From positions 310,001 through 374,000 of the forward strand of contig NZ_CAXBBQ010000004.1 in assembly GCF_963974575.1 (NCBI RefSeq): a stretch of DNA of 64,000 nt, given 5' to 3'. A model generated the notes under the pieces. That model ran no database searches. It had not been told where the DNA came from and saw only the letters and a program-made list of their open reading frames with translations. Positions within the stretch are counted from its first letter, which is position 1, and the number at the start of each line of letters is the position of its first letter. Source of the DNA: Sphingosinicella sp963974575 (GTDB lineage: Bacteria; Pseudomonadota; Alphaproteobacteria; Sphingomonadales; Sphingomonadaceae). Position numbers and translations under genes: made by a program. Positions 51,473-60,444 of this stretch are shown piece by piece.

Positions 51473-52848
51473 CGGGACGCTACCGTCCGGACCCCGCCAT
51501 TCTCGAACTCGGCAGTGATTATTACGATCCCGTTCGGGCCGCGGTCTTTCCGCAGACGATCCTGCGCTTCCGGAACCAGCGCCACGCCGAAACACTAGGC
51601 CTCGGTAATCTTACGGATGAGGCGTGGCTGCAGCACTTCGGCCGCTTCGCGCCGCTTCCAGACAACCTCGAGCAGCCGCTAGCGCTCCGCTATCACGGCC
51701 ACCAGTTCCGCACCTACAACCCCGAGATCGGCGATGGACGCGGCTTCCTGTTCGCGCAGCTGCGCGACGGCGCGGACCGGCTGCTCGACCTCGGCACCAA
51801 GGGATCGGGCCAGACGCCCTACAGCCGCTTCGGCGACGGGCGGCTGACGCTGAAAGGCGGCGTGCGCGAGGTGCTGGCGACCGAGATGCTGGAGGCGCTC
51901 GGCGTCTACACCTCCAAGAGCTTCTCGCTCATTGAAACCGGAGAGGCGCTGACGCGCGGCGACGAACCCTCGCCGACACGCTCCTCCGTGCTCGTCCGCC
52001 TCAGCCACAGCCACATCCGCTACGGCACCTTCCAGCGCCTCGCCTATCTGAAGCAAGTAGACGCCATCCCCCCACTCGTCGACTACTGCCTCCGCCACTT
52101 CGTCGGCGGCACGCACGACGATCCCTACGCCGCGCTGATGGACCATGCCGTCGCAGGTGCGGCGCGACTCGCGGCAAGCTGGCGCGCGGCCGGCTTCGTT
52201 CACGGCGTGCTCAACACCGACAACATCAACATCACCGCCGAGAGCTTCGACTACGGTCCCTGGCGCTTCGTGCCGCGCTGGGACGACGGCTTCACCGCCG
52301 CCTACTTCGACCAGTTCGGCCTCTACAGCTTCGGACGGCAGGCCGAGGCGCTGCAATGGAACGTGCACCAACTCGCGATGGCGCTGCGCACCGTCGCGCC
52401 CGCCGAAAGCCTGATCCCGGCGCTGAAGACCTATCCCGAACGCTACGAGGCGGCGCTCGCCGAGCGCTACGTGTGGCGGCTCGGCGTGAAGCCCCGCGAT
52501 GCGAATTCCGATGAAGCGCTGGCGCTCACCATCGAAACCGCGCTCGCCGCCACCGACATAGCCCCCGACCGCTTCTGGTTCGACTGGCGCGGCGGCAAGC
52601 GGCGCGCGGCAAACGCCGTGTACGACACGGACGTCTTCGCGCCGTTCCACACGGCAGTCGCTGCTTACGAAACCGTCGACACCTGCGCGCACCCCTACTG
52701 GTCGGACGCCGAGCCCTGCACGATGCTGATCGACGAGGTGGAAGCCATCTGGGCACCCATAGACGAGGCCGACGACTGGAGCGCCTTCAACACAAAGATC
52801 GCCGCCATCCGCCGGATGGGCGAGGCCTACGCCAGCTCCAGAAGCTGA
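51469..52848 (+). CDS. selO: SelO family protein adenylyltransferase, short C-terminus
   Basis: SelO is a pseudokinase-fold enzyme that transfers AMP to Ser, Thr or Tyr of proteins and in E. coli helps in oxidative stress. The core is intact: YHGHQFRTYNPEIGDGRGFL, KGSGQTPYSRFGDGRLTLKGGVRE in pieces, and the active HGVLNTDNINI. At 459 residues it lacks the NPxxVLRNWLAQ-type C-terminal segment and the terminal Cys/Sec of E. coli SelO. It overlaps tetR by 4 bases and ends 22 bases inside the convergent astB. Confidence 0.92.
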   Translation: MTGRYRPDPAILELGSDYYDPVRAAVFPQTILRFRNQRHAETLGLGNLTDEAWLQHFGRFAPLPDNLEQPLALRYHGHQFRTYNPEIGDGRGFLFAQLRDGADRLLDLGTKGSGQTPYSRFGDGRLTLKGGVREVLATEMLEALGVYTSKSFSLIETGEALTRGDEPSPTRSSVLVRLSHSHIRYGTFQRLAYLKQVDAIPPLVDYCLRHFVGGTHDDPYAALMDHAVAGAARLAASWRAAGFVHGVLNTDNINITAESFDYGPWRFVPRWDDGFTAAYFDQFGLYSFGRQAEALQWNVHQLAMALRTVAPAESLIPALKTYPERYEAALAERYVWRLGVKPRDANSDEALALTIETALAATDIAPDRFWFDWRGGKRRAANAVYDTDVFAPFHTAVAAYETVDTCAHPYWSDAEPCTMLIDEVEAIWAPIDEADDWSAFNTKIAAIRRMGEAYASSRS

Positions 52849-54104
52849 AAGAGCGCCCGCCGCGCTTCCCACGCCGTTTCCCAAAGCGCTGGATTGCCGA
52901 GATCGTCGGGGGCGATGCTTTCGGGCCAATGCGTTTCGATCAGCCGTTCGAGCGCATCCGCCTTCGCATCACCGAGTAGGAAGCGCGGATCGATCGCGGC
53001 GAGTACCGCCTCGCTGACCGCGACGCGGAGGCGGAGGCAGGCGGGGCCGCCGCCATTCTTCATGGATTCGCGCACGTCGATGAAATGACAGGCGCGGATC
53101 GAGCCGTTACCGGCGAGCATGGTTTCAAGCCACGCCATCACGCGCGCGTTCTCCTCGCTCTCCTTCGGCAACACGAGCACCATTTCGCCCGAGGGCAGCG
53201 TGACGAGCTGCGAGTTGAACAGATAGGAGCCGATCGCGTCCTCAAGGCTCACCGCGCTTGCCGGAACCTCGACGATCTCGACCTCGGGCAAGCGGCGCCG
53301 CAGCTCCGCGTAGAGCGCTTCCTTGTTCTCGAACGCCTGCTCGTGCGCGAACAGCACACGCTCGTTCGCGACCGCGACGACATCGTTGTGGAACGCGCCG
53401 GCCTGGATCGCCGCGTCGGACTGCGGCCAGAAGATCGCATCGCCGACACCGTTCAGGCGCGCGACCGCCTCCGATGCGCGCCGATCCTGCCGCGCCGGAA
53501 AGCGACCCTGCTTGTCCTCTCCATAAACGAAGACCTCGACGCCCTTCTCACCATGCGACGGGCACAGGCGCATGAAGTTCGCCGCACCCTCGTCTCCGAA
53601 CTTGCCGGGCGTCGCCGCGTGGATGGCGAAGTGCCGCGTGTCCGCAAACGCGACGGCGAGTTGTCGGTGCGTTTCGGTGTGTTCGATGCTGCGATGCGCC
53701 ATCGTGGAGAGATTGGCCGCGGTGATGTGAACACGCCCGTCCGCCGTATCCGGCGCGGGCGACACCGTGCCTGCGTTCGCCGTCCACATCGACGAGGCTG
53801 ACATGGCGTTGCGGAACAGTACGGGGTCCGCCGCGAACGCCGCCGCGCAGACCTCCGCATCGCTGCCCGCAAAGCCGAGCGTACGCAGCCACGGGGCATT
53901 CGGGCGGTCGTGCGGTAACAGGAAGCCCTGCGGCAGACCGAGCGACATCAGGAAGCGCATCTTGCCGAGGCTTTGCAGCGCGGCGGCCCGCGGCCGCGAC
54001 GTGCCGCCGGCGTTCTTCGCGCTGGCGATATTGCCGAAGCTGAGCCCGGCGTAATTGTGCGTCGGGCCGATCAGCCCGTCGAAATTCACCTCGACCGCGC
54101 TCAT
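52827..54104 (-). CDS. astB: N-succinylarginine dihydrolase
   Basis: AstB hydrolyses N2-succinylarginine to succinylornithine, CO2 and two ammonia, the second step of the AST pathway. The 425 residues open with EVNFDGLIGPTHNYAGLSFGN and carry ASSMWTANAGTVSPA, GAFHNDVVAVANE (catalytic His) and MKNGGGPACLRLRV near the catalytic Cys. It overlaps astD by four bases. It is the last gene of the operon and converges on selO. Confidence 0.96.
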   Translation of the reverse strand: MSAVEVNFDGLIGPTHNYAGLSFGNIASAKNAGGTSRPRAAALQSLGKMRFLMSLGLPQGFLLPHDRPNAPWLRTLGFAGSDAEVCAAAFAADPVLFRNAMSASSMWTANAGTVSPAPDTADGRVHITAANLSTMAHRSIEHTETHRQLAVAFADTRHFAIHAATPGKFGDEGAANFMRLCPSHGEKGVEVFVYGEDKQGRFPARQDRRASEAVARLNGVGDAIFWPQSDAAIQAGAFHNDVVAVANERVLFAHEQAFENKEALYAELRRRLPEVEIVEVPASAVSLEDAIGSYLFNSQLVTLPSGEMVLVLPKESEENARVMAWLETMLAGNGSIRACHFIDVRESMKNGGGPACLRLRVAVSEAVLAAIDPRFLLGDAKADALERLIETHWPESIAPDDLGNPALWETAWEARRALFQLLELA

Positions 54105-55534
54105 TCCTCGTCCGCCTTCAAACCCGTCGTGATCGCCCCGCGCACCTTGACTTCCTCAAGGCTCGCGACCGGAAACGCGCAGTAATCCGCCGCATAATAG
54201 GCGCTCGGCCGGTGGTTTCCGCTCGCCCCCACGCCGCCGAACGGGGCGTTCGATGCAGCACCGTTTGTCGGTCGGTTCCAGTTGACGATGCCCGCACGGG
54301 CGCCCGACCAGAAGCGGTCGTAAAGCGCCTGATCACCGCCGACGAGCCCGGCGGAAAGCCCGAAGCGCGTGGCATTCGCCTCCATCATCGCGGCCGAGAA
54401 ATCCGGCACGCGGATTAGTTGCAGCACGGGACCGAACATCTCCTCATCCGGGCGGTGCGGAACGTCCGTCACATCGAGGAACGCGGGTGTGAGGAATGGC
54501 CGGTCCGGCGTGATCCGGGTCAGCGGGCGGATGGCGACCGCGCCTTTGGACGTAAGCGCCGATGCCTGATCCAGAAGCCGGTCGGCGGCGCGATTATCGA
54601 CCACCGGCCCCATGAACGGCTGCGGCTCATCGAACGGAGCGCCGACGATGAGCTTGTCCATGAGGGCCTTGACCTGCTCAACGAGCGCCGCGTGCTTGCC
54701 TTCCTCCACGATCAGGCGGCGCGCGCAGGTGCAGCGCTGCCCGGCGGAGAGAAACGCGGACTGGACGATGAGCGCAGCGGCCGCGGGAAGGTCCACCTCG
54801 CGCACGTCCCAAACGATAAGCGGGTTGTTGCCGCCCATTTCGAGCGCGAGGATTTTGTGCGGCGTCTCGGCGAACTGGCGGGCGAGCGCGTGGCCTGTCG
54901 TGGCGCTGCCCGTGAACAGCAGCCCGTCGATGCCTTCGTGCCCGGCGAGCGCGCGGCCGGTGTCGCCGTCGCCCTGCACGATTTCCAGCGCACCTTCGGG
55001 CAGCCCCGCTTGCATCCAGCATTCGCGCAGCAGCGCCGCCGTGCCGGGGGTCAGCTCAGAAGGCTTAAGGACGATGGTATTGCCCGCCAGCAGCGCCGGA
55101 ACGATATGACCGTTGGGGAGATGCGCGGGGAAGTTGTACGGGCCGAGCACGGCGAGCACACCGTGCGGCCGGTGGCGAAGCTGCTGCGTGAAGCCCTCGC
55201 CCTCCTTTTTCCGGTTGCCCGTGCGCTCCTGATAGGCGCCGAGCGAGATATCGACCTTGCCGATGACGCTCTGCACCTCTGTCTTCGTTTCCCAGAGCGG
55301 CTTTCCGGTTTCGCGGGAGATCATCGCCGCGAGGGCGTCACCGCGATCGCGGACGACGTTCTGGTATTTGCGCATCAGCTCGACGCGCTCCGAAAGCCGC
55401 AGCGCCTCCCACCCCGGCTGCGCTGCGCGCGCAGAGACGACGGCGCGGTTCACATCCTCAAGGCTGGCGACCGGCCCGCGCCAGACCTCCTCGCCCGTGG
55501 ACGGATCGGTCGAGACGAGTTCAGGCTGCGACAT
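54101..55534 (-). CDS. astD: N-succinylglutamate 5-semialdehyde dehydrogenase
   Basis: AstD oxidises succinylglutamic semialdehyde with NAD+, the fourth AST step. This aldehyde dehydrogenase has the nucleotide motif GPYNFPAHLPNGHIVPALLAG in part, catalytic Glu in LALEMGGNNP and Cys in SAGQRCTCARR. Its 477 residues and the QNVVRDRGDALAAMISRETGKPLWE start in abbreviated form match AstD rather than other ALDHs. It overlaps astA by 14 bases and astB by four. Confidence 0.94.
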   Translation of the reverse strand: MSQPELVSTDPSTGEEVWRGPVASLEDVNRAVVSARAAQPGWEALRLSERVELMRKYQNVVRDRGDALAAMISRETGKPLWETKTEVQSVIGKVDISLGAYQERTGNRKKEGEGFTQQLRHRPHGVLAVLGPYNFPAHLPNGHIVPALLAGNTIVLKPSELTPGTAALLRECWMQAGLPEGALEIVQGDGDTGRALAGHEGIDGLLFTGSATTGHALARQFAETPHKILALEMGGNNPLIVWDVREVDLPAAAALIVQSAFLSAGQRCTCARRLIVEEGKHAALVEQVKALMDKLIVGAPFDEPQPFMGPVVDNRAADRLLDQASALTSKGAVAIRPLTRITPDRPFLTPAFLDVTDVPHRPDEEMFGPVLQLIRVPDFSAAMMEANATRFGLSAGLVGGDQALYDRFWSGARAGIVNWNRPTNGAASNAPFGGVGASGNHRPSAYYAADYCAFPVASLEEVKVRGAITTGLKADEE

Positions 55535-56540
55535 GGCTGATCATTTCCCCGGACTGAAGGCCGTGCAACCTTATCTCGTCTGCCGTGAGCGAAAGGCCCT
55601 GCGGTGTTTCGGCGGCGCTGCTCTGCCACGCGCGGAAGTCCTGCAGCGTGCCTTTTGCGAGTAGCGCGCTCACCGGGCCGCTCTCGGCGGACGCGGGATC
55701 GGCGACCGGGAGTGAGCGGCACTGCTGCACGGTGCGGATGTTGTCGATGTAGGCGAAGACGGTGGGGCCGCCGTCGAAGATGTCTATATAGCCTTCGTAG
55801 ATGAAACCCTCTTTTTCGAGCAGCTTCAGCGCGGGGACGCCGGTGTCGTGCGGCTTTCCGATCACCGCGCGCGCCTCTTCGGAAAGCAGGGCGGTGTAGA
55901 TGGGATATCGGGGCATCAGATCGGCGATGAACTGGTTGCCGTGCAGCGAATTGAAGTGATCGGCTTCCTGGAAAGGCATCTCGAAAAACTTGCGGCCGAG
56001 CCCGTCCCAAAACGGCGAGCTGCCGTCCGGGTGGTGCCAACCGCGAAGCTCGGCGACGACGCGCGTGGGGAAGCGTTCACGGTGGCGGGCCATGAAGAGG
56101 TAGCGGCTGCGCGCGAGCAGGCGGCCAAGGCCTTCGGCGCGAAGCTCCGGCAGCAGGAAAAGGCCGCCAACTTCGGCAGCGCCGTTGAAATCGTTGGTGA
56201 GGTGCAGCACCTCCATCGTGATGTTGCGCCCCAATTCCTTCGAGGTCTGGTTCACGGTCGCGATCTTGTACGTATAGAACGGCCATTCGCCGCCGAGGCG
56301 CGAGAAGATCATCGCGCTGCCGCCGATGCGGCCCGTCTCCGCCTCCTCCATCAGCAGCATGTAAAGCTCGTCCTGCGGGAGTGCGCCTTCGCGCGCGAAG
56401 CTCTCGCAGCTCCAGCCGATGCGGCGCGCGAGCGCATCCCGGTCCGGCGGCAGATTGGTGAAGCCGCCGCCCGTCTGTCCGGCAAGCACGAGCAGCGCAT
56501 CGACATCGTCCGCACGCGCGGGCCGAATGAACCAGACCAT
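55521..56540 (-). CDS. astA: Arginine N-succinyltransferase
   Basis: AstA transfers succinyl from succinyl-CoA to the alpha-amino group of arginine. The 339 residues begin MVWFIRPARADDVDALLVLA and include NITMEVLHLTNDFNGAAEVGGLFL and WDGLGRKFFEMPFQEADHFN, all typical of the family. ATG 56540 has GGGAG five bases upstream. It lies 87 bases downstream of the M20 gene, so it could have its own promoter or be read through. scpA at 32-34 kb is unrelated but also concerns succinyl-CoA. Confidence 0.96.
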   Translation of the reverse strand: MVWFIRPARADDVDALLVLAGQTGGGFTNLPPDRDALARRIGWSCESFAREGALPQDELYMLLMEEAETGRIGGSAMIFSRLGGEWPFYTYKIATVNQTSKELGRNITMEVLHLTNDFNGAAEVGGLFLLPELRAEGLGRLLARSRYLFMARHRERFPTRVVAELRGWHHPDGSSPFWDGLGRKFFEMPFQEADHFNSLHGNQFIADLMPRYPIYTALLSEEARAVIGKPHDTGVPALKLLEKEGFIYEGYIDIFDGGPTVFAYIDNIRTVQQCRSLPVADPASAESGPVSALLAKGTLQDFRAWQSSAAETPQGLSLTADEIRLHGLQSGEMISHVAA

Positions 56541-56609
56541 ATATACTCCCCCGGCGCGGGCGCGCCTTAACACGTGTGGTCGTGTATCGGGGACGATATC
56601 GTTTCCGGC

Positions 56610-56629
56610 GATCGGCGCCGGCGCCGATC
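56610..56629. repeat. Perfect 20-base GC palindrome at the end of the M20 gene
   Basis: GATCGGCGCCGGCGCCGATC overlaps the last bases of the M20 hydrolase stop and could form an eight-pair hairpin with a CCGG loop. No T tract follows in the direction of transcription. A smaller palindrome, ACGATATCGT, lies in the same gap. Confidence 0.5.
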
Positions 56630-57857
56630 AGGCCCCGTGGCCGTCCCAGGCACCCTGCGCGAGACGCATCAGGATCAGTGCCGACAGCCGCGCCCTTTCA
56701 ACAAGGGACACGGTAAGCAGATACTCTTGATCCGAATGGATCGAGCCACCTCGTACTCCAAGCGTATCGACGACCGCAAGCCCCGCCGCGGCGAGATTAT
56801 TGCCGTCGCAGACGCCGCCGGTGTCGCGCCAGCCGATGTCGAGACCAAGATCGAGGCCGCAGGCGCGAACGAGGTCGAAGAGCTTCTGCTGGTGCGCGTC
56901 CATGGGCTTCGGCGGGCGCGCGAAGCTGCCCGAAAGCTGGATCGAAACGTCGTGCGCGGCGGCAACGGCGCTGATCGCATCGGCGACGGCGTGGGCGGCG
57001 CGGTGCTGGTCTTCGAAGGTCGAAGGGCGCATGTTCCAGCGCAGCACGGCGGTATCGGGCACCACGTTGTTGGGGCCGCCACCATCCAGCTTGGCGACGT
57101 TCACCGAAAGCGTCGGGCCCTTCATGGCGTCGAGCCGGAGCGCGAGGTCGGCGGCGGCGATGATGGCGTTGCGGCCCTCTTCGGGATTGCGGCCCGCGTG
57201 CGCGGCCCTACCCGCAATGGCTGCGGAGAAGTTGCCGCTGCCCTTGCGCGCGCCAGCGAGCGTGCCGTCAGGCAGCGAGGACGGCTCGAAGGTGAGACCG
57301 ATCTGGCAGCGCCGTCCGGTTTCCGCGAGCAGCGGCGCAGAGCCGAGCGAAGACACCTCTTCGTCGCTGTTGAGGATGATCTCCCAGCCCAGCTGCCGGG
57401 CGAAGGGTGACGCTTCGAAGCAGCGGAGCGCCCAGAGCATCACGGCGATGCCGCCCTTCATGTCCGCGACGCCCGGCCCGTTCAGCACACCGTCGGCCAG
57501 CCAGCGCAGCGCCTGAAAGGGGTGATCGACAGGAAACACCGTGTCCATGTGCCCGGTGAGGAGGACGCGCTTGTTCGCCGGGCGGTCCATGACGATGTGC
57601 AGGTTGTCGCCGTGCGCGAGCGCATAGGTGCGGCCCGCGGCGTCCACCGCCTCGACGGGCGCAGGCGGCACGCGGCGGATCTCGCCGCCGAGTGGCGCGA
57701 AGGCTTCGGCGAGCACATCCGCGTAGTGCGCGAGGCCCGCAAGATTGCGGCTGCCGGTGTTGATCGCCGCCCAGCTTTCGATCGCCGCGAGCATGGGCGC
57801 GTGGGCATCGTCGAGGAACGCGAGCGCCCCCGCTTCGGCATCAGTGAGCCGGGTCAT
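56628..57857 (-). CDS. M20 family metallopeptidase/deacylase
   Basis: A 409-residue co-catalytic zinc hydrolase of the M20/carboxypeptidase G2 type. Metal and catalytic residues are visible: GHMDTVFP, NGPGVADMKGG, NSDEEVSSLGS and a C-terminal GGSIHSDQEYLL. In the AST pathway the last step, removal of succinate from succinylglutamate, is usually done by AstE (M14). No astE is seen, and this gene is in line with astADB, so it may be a non-orthologous AstE. It overlaps the ThDP enzyme by four bases. Confidence 0.9.
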   Translation of the reverse strand: MTRLTDAEAGALAFLDDAHAPMLAAIESWAAINTGSRNLAGLAHYADVLAEAFAPLGGEIRRVPPAPVEAVDAAGRTYALAHGDNLHIVMDRPANKRVLLTGHMDTVFPVDHPFQALRWLADGVLNGPGVADMKGGIAVMLWALRCFEASPFARQLGWEIILNSDEEVSSLGSAPLLAETGRRCQIGLTFEPSSLPDGTLAGARKGSGNFSAAIAGRAAHAGRNPEEGRNAIIAAADLALRLDAMKGPTLSVNVAKLDGGGPNNVVPDTAVLRWNMRPSTFEDQHRAAHAVADAISAVAAAHDVSIQLSGSFARPPKPMDAHQQKLFDLVRACGLDLGLDIGWRDTGGVCDGNNLAAAGLAVVDTLGVRGGSIHSDQEYLLTVSLVERARLSALILMRLAQGAWDGHGA

Positions 57858-59500
57858 GCGTCGTCGCCCAGCCGTCTTCCGGGGGCGATCTCACGCGGGT
57901 CGGTCTTCACCGCGATGAGCGCAGGGACGCCGCTTACGCGGGCGCGGACGAGCGCGGCGGGGAAGTCTTCGGTGCGATCGACGGTTTCACCGTGACAGCC
58001 GAAGCTGCGCGCGAAGGCGGCGAAATCGGGGTTCACGAGCGCGGTGCCCGATTGCCGCCCCGGAAAATCGCGCGCCTGATGCATCCGGATCGTGCCGTAC
58101 TGGCCGTTGTCGACGACGATGAACAGCACGTTGGCGCCGTAGCGCGCGGCAGTGATGAGCTCATTGCCCGACATCAGGAAGTCGCCGTCGCCCGCGAGCA
58201 CCACGACCTCGCGCTCCGGCTGGAGCAGCTTCGCGGCGATCCCGGCGGGAACGCCGTAGCCCATCGCGCCAGAGGTCGGCGCAAGCTGCGTGCCGATGCG
58301 GCGATGCTGATGGAAGCGGTGCAGCCACCCGGCGAAGTTGCCCGCCCCGTTGCAGTAGATGGTGTCGGCGCCGAGCGTGGCATCAAGATGGCTGATCACT
58401 TCCGCCATGTTAACACCGTTCACAACGCTTGTGGGCTGCGTCCACGCCTCGTAATCGGCGCGCGCGGCGCGGGTCCAGTCCGCCCAGCGCGAACCGTCGA
58501 TCACGAAGCCGAGTTCGCCGAGCGCCGCGCTGGCAAGCCGGATCGACGACTGAATCGCGAGCGCCGGGCGGCGGACGCGGCCCAAGGTATCGGCGTCGGG
58601 ATGGATATGGACGAGGCTTTGCGCGGGGGTCGGCACCGCAGGCAACGTATAGCCCTGGCTCGCCACCTCGCCGAGCCGCGTGCCGAGCGCAATGATAAGG
58701 TCGGCCGATTTGACACGCTCGACGAGCTTCGGGTTCGAACCGAGCCCCAGTTCGCCCGCATAGCTAGGATGCGCGTTGTCGAAGCGGTCCTTGCGCCGCC
58801 ACGACGTGACAACGGGAAGGTTCGCGCTTTCAGCAAAGCTCTGCACCGCCGCGACGTCTTCGGCTGTCCAGCCCGGCCCGCCGAGCCACAGCAGCGGGCG
58901 TTCGGCAGCATCGAGCATGTTGGCAAGCGCCGCTATGGCAGACGCATCGGGCGAGGCCTGCGGCGGTTCGATCCGCGTGGCGACGGCCGCCAGCGCTTCC
59001 TCGGTGAGGACATCCTCGGGCAGCGCGATCACCACCGGCCCCGGCCGCCCGGAAAGGCTGAGCGCATAGGCGGAAGCGACGACTTCGTGCGCGCGATCGG
59101 CGCGGTCGAGCACGAACACGCCCTTGGCGAGCGCGCCGAACATGCGGCGGTAATCGACCTCCTGAAACGCCTCTCGCCCGATCATGTCGGTACCGACATC
59201 GCCGACGAACAGCAGCATCGGCGTCGAATCCTGAAACGCCGTGTGCACGCCGATCGAGGCGTGCGTCGCGCCCGGCCCGCGCGTGACCATCGCGACACCC
59301 GGCCTGCCGTTCAGCTTTCCATAGGCTTCCGCCATGTTGGCGGCGGCGGCTTCGTGGCGGCAGGTGATGAGCGCGATCCTGTCCTGCACGTCGTGCAGCG
59401 CGTCGAGAACGGCGAGGTAGGATTCGCCCGGAACGCAGAATACGTGGCTGACGCCCTGATGGACGAGAGTTTCGGCGATGGTTGCGGCCACGCTCGGCAT
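57854..59500 (-). CDS. Thiamine diphosphate-dependent enzyme, acetolactate synthase-like
   Basis: A 548-residue ThDP enzyme with Pyr, central and PP domains. The catalytic Glu is in CRHEAAAANMAEAYG; FQEVDYRRMF replaces typical substrate contacts; and AGDGDFLMSGNELITAARYGANVLFIVVDN-type PP motif (GDG...N) binds ThDP-Mg. The family includes acetolactate synthase, benzoylformate decarboxylase and sulfopyruvate-like enzymes, so the substrate is open. It leads the gene string ThDP-M20-astA-astD-astB. Confidence 0.88.
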   Translation of the reverse strand: MPSVAATIAETLVHQGVSHVFCVPGESYLAVLDALHDVQDRIALITCRHEAAAANMAEAYGKLNGRPGVAMVTRGPGATHASIGVHTAFQDSTPMLLFVGDVGTDMIGREAFQEVDYRRMFGALAKGVFVLDRADRAHEVVASAYALSLSGRPGPVVIALPEDVLTEEALAAVATRIEPPQASPDASAIAALANMLDAAERPLLWLGGPGWTAEDVAAVQSFAESANLPVVTSWRRKDRFDNAHPSYAGELGLGSNPKLVERVKSADLIIALGTRLGEVASQGYTLPAVPTPAQSLVHIHPDADTLGRVRRPALAIQSSIRLASAALGELGFVIDGSRWADWTRAARADYEAWTQPTSVVNGVNMAEVISHLDATLGADTIYCNGAGNFAGWLHRFHQHRRIGTQLAPTSGAMGYGVPAGIAAKLLQPEREVVVLAGDGDFLMSGNELITAARYGANVLFIVVDNGQYGTIRMHQARDFPGRQSGTALVNPDFAAFARSFGCHGETVDRTEDFPAALVRARVSGVPALIAVKTDPREIAPGRRLGDDA

Positions 59501-59600
59501 GGTGGATCGGTGCCCGTGTGGGGGAGCGAAGTCAAGCCGTGCGAAGCCTCTCCCCTCTCGTAGCTATCAACCGCCGCGCGTTTCCGGCATTGAGCCCGGC

Positions 59601-60359
59601 ATGACCGATCATATCCGCATCGAACGCGACGGCCGCGTCCTCGTCGTCACCATGAACCGCCCGGAGAAGAAGAACGCGCTGACGCACGCCATGTACGCGG
59701 CGATGGCGGACGCGATCGAGGGCGCGCAAACCGACGACGGCATCCGCGTGGTGCTGCTGACCGGCGCGGGCGAGGCGTTCACATCGGGCAACGATCTCGT
59801 CGACTTCCAGTCGAATCCGCCGCGCGGGACGGACACGCCGGTCGCGCGCTTCCTGCGATCGATCCTGAACGCGGAAAAGCCGCTGATGGCGGCGGTGGGC
59901 GGCGTTGCTGTCGGCGTCGGCACAACGATGCTGCTGCACTGCGACCTCGTCGTGGTGTCCGAAAACGCGATGCTGCAGACGCCGTTCACGGACCTTGCGC
60001 TGATCCCTGAGGCCGGATCGTCGCTGCTGCTGCCCCAGGTCGTCGGCACGGCGCTGGCGAGCGACATGTTCCTGACCGGACGGCGGCTTTCGGGCGAGGA
60101 GGCCGTTAAAATCGGCCTCGCATCCCGCTTCGTGCCGCATGCCGAGCTTGAGGCCGAAGCGCGGCGCATCGCGCACGACATCGCCGCGAAAGCGCCGGAA
60201 TCGGTGAAGCTGACGAAGGGCCTGCTGCGCCGAAACCGCGCTGAAACAGAAGCGCGACTGATGCTGGAAAGCGAGCTTTTCACCGAGCGGCTGAAATCGC
60301 CGGAATTCATGGAAGCCGCCACCGCCTTCATGCAGAAGCGGCCGCCGAATTTCGGCTGA
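59601..60359 (+). CDS. Enoyl-CoA hydratase/isomerase family protein
   Basis: A crotonase-fold protein of 252 residues. VLVVTMNRPEKKNALTHAMY opens the fold; the oxyanion-hole segments are TSGNDLVDF and AAVGGVAVGVGTTML. The catalytic second Glu may be in FTDLALIPEAGSS. It probably acts as an enoyl-CoA isomerase or hydratase in fatty acid oxidation. It is divergent from the ThDP enzyme gene across 100 bases. It ends 85 bases before the sulfur operon. Confidence 0.9.
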   Translation: MTDHIRIERDGRVLVVTMNRPEKKNALTHAMYAAMADAIEGAQTDDGIRVVLLTGAGEAFTSGNDLVDFQSNPPRGTDTPVARFLRSILNAEKPLMAAVGGVAVGVGTTMLLHCDLVVVSENAMLQTPFTDLALIPEAGSSLLLPQVVGTALASDMFLTGRRLSGEEAVKIGLASRFVPHAELEAEARRIAHDIAAKAPESVKLTKGLLRRNRAETEARLMLESELFTERLKSPEFMEAATAFMQKRPPNFG

Positions 60360-60363
60360 TTTC

Positions 60364-60424
60364 CGCGCGCTGCCAAGCCCCGCTTGGCGCACCCAAAGAA
60401 AGCCTTGCTTGGCCTTCGCGCGCG
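60364..60424 (+). promoter_or_regulatory. Mutually exclusive hairpins in the leader of the sulfur operon
   Basis: GCCAAGC (60372-60378) can pair with GCTTGGC at 60382-60388 in a tight three-base-loop hairpin, or with a second GCTTGGC at 60407-60413. In the second pairing, flanking CGCGCGC (60364-60370 and 60417-60423) extends the stem to 14 pairs. Such alternatives are typical of attenuators or RNA switches. It could also be a terminator of the preceding gene, but no T tract is present. Confidence 0.5.
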
Positions 60425-60444
60425 GGCGGACCATCTAACGCTCC

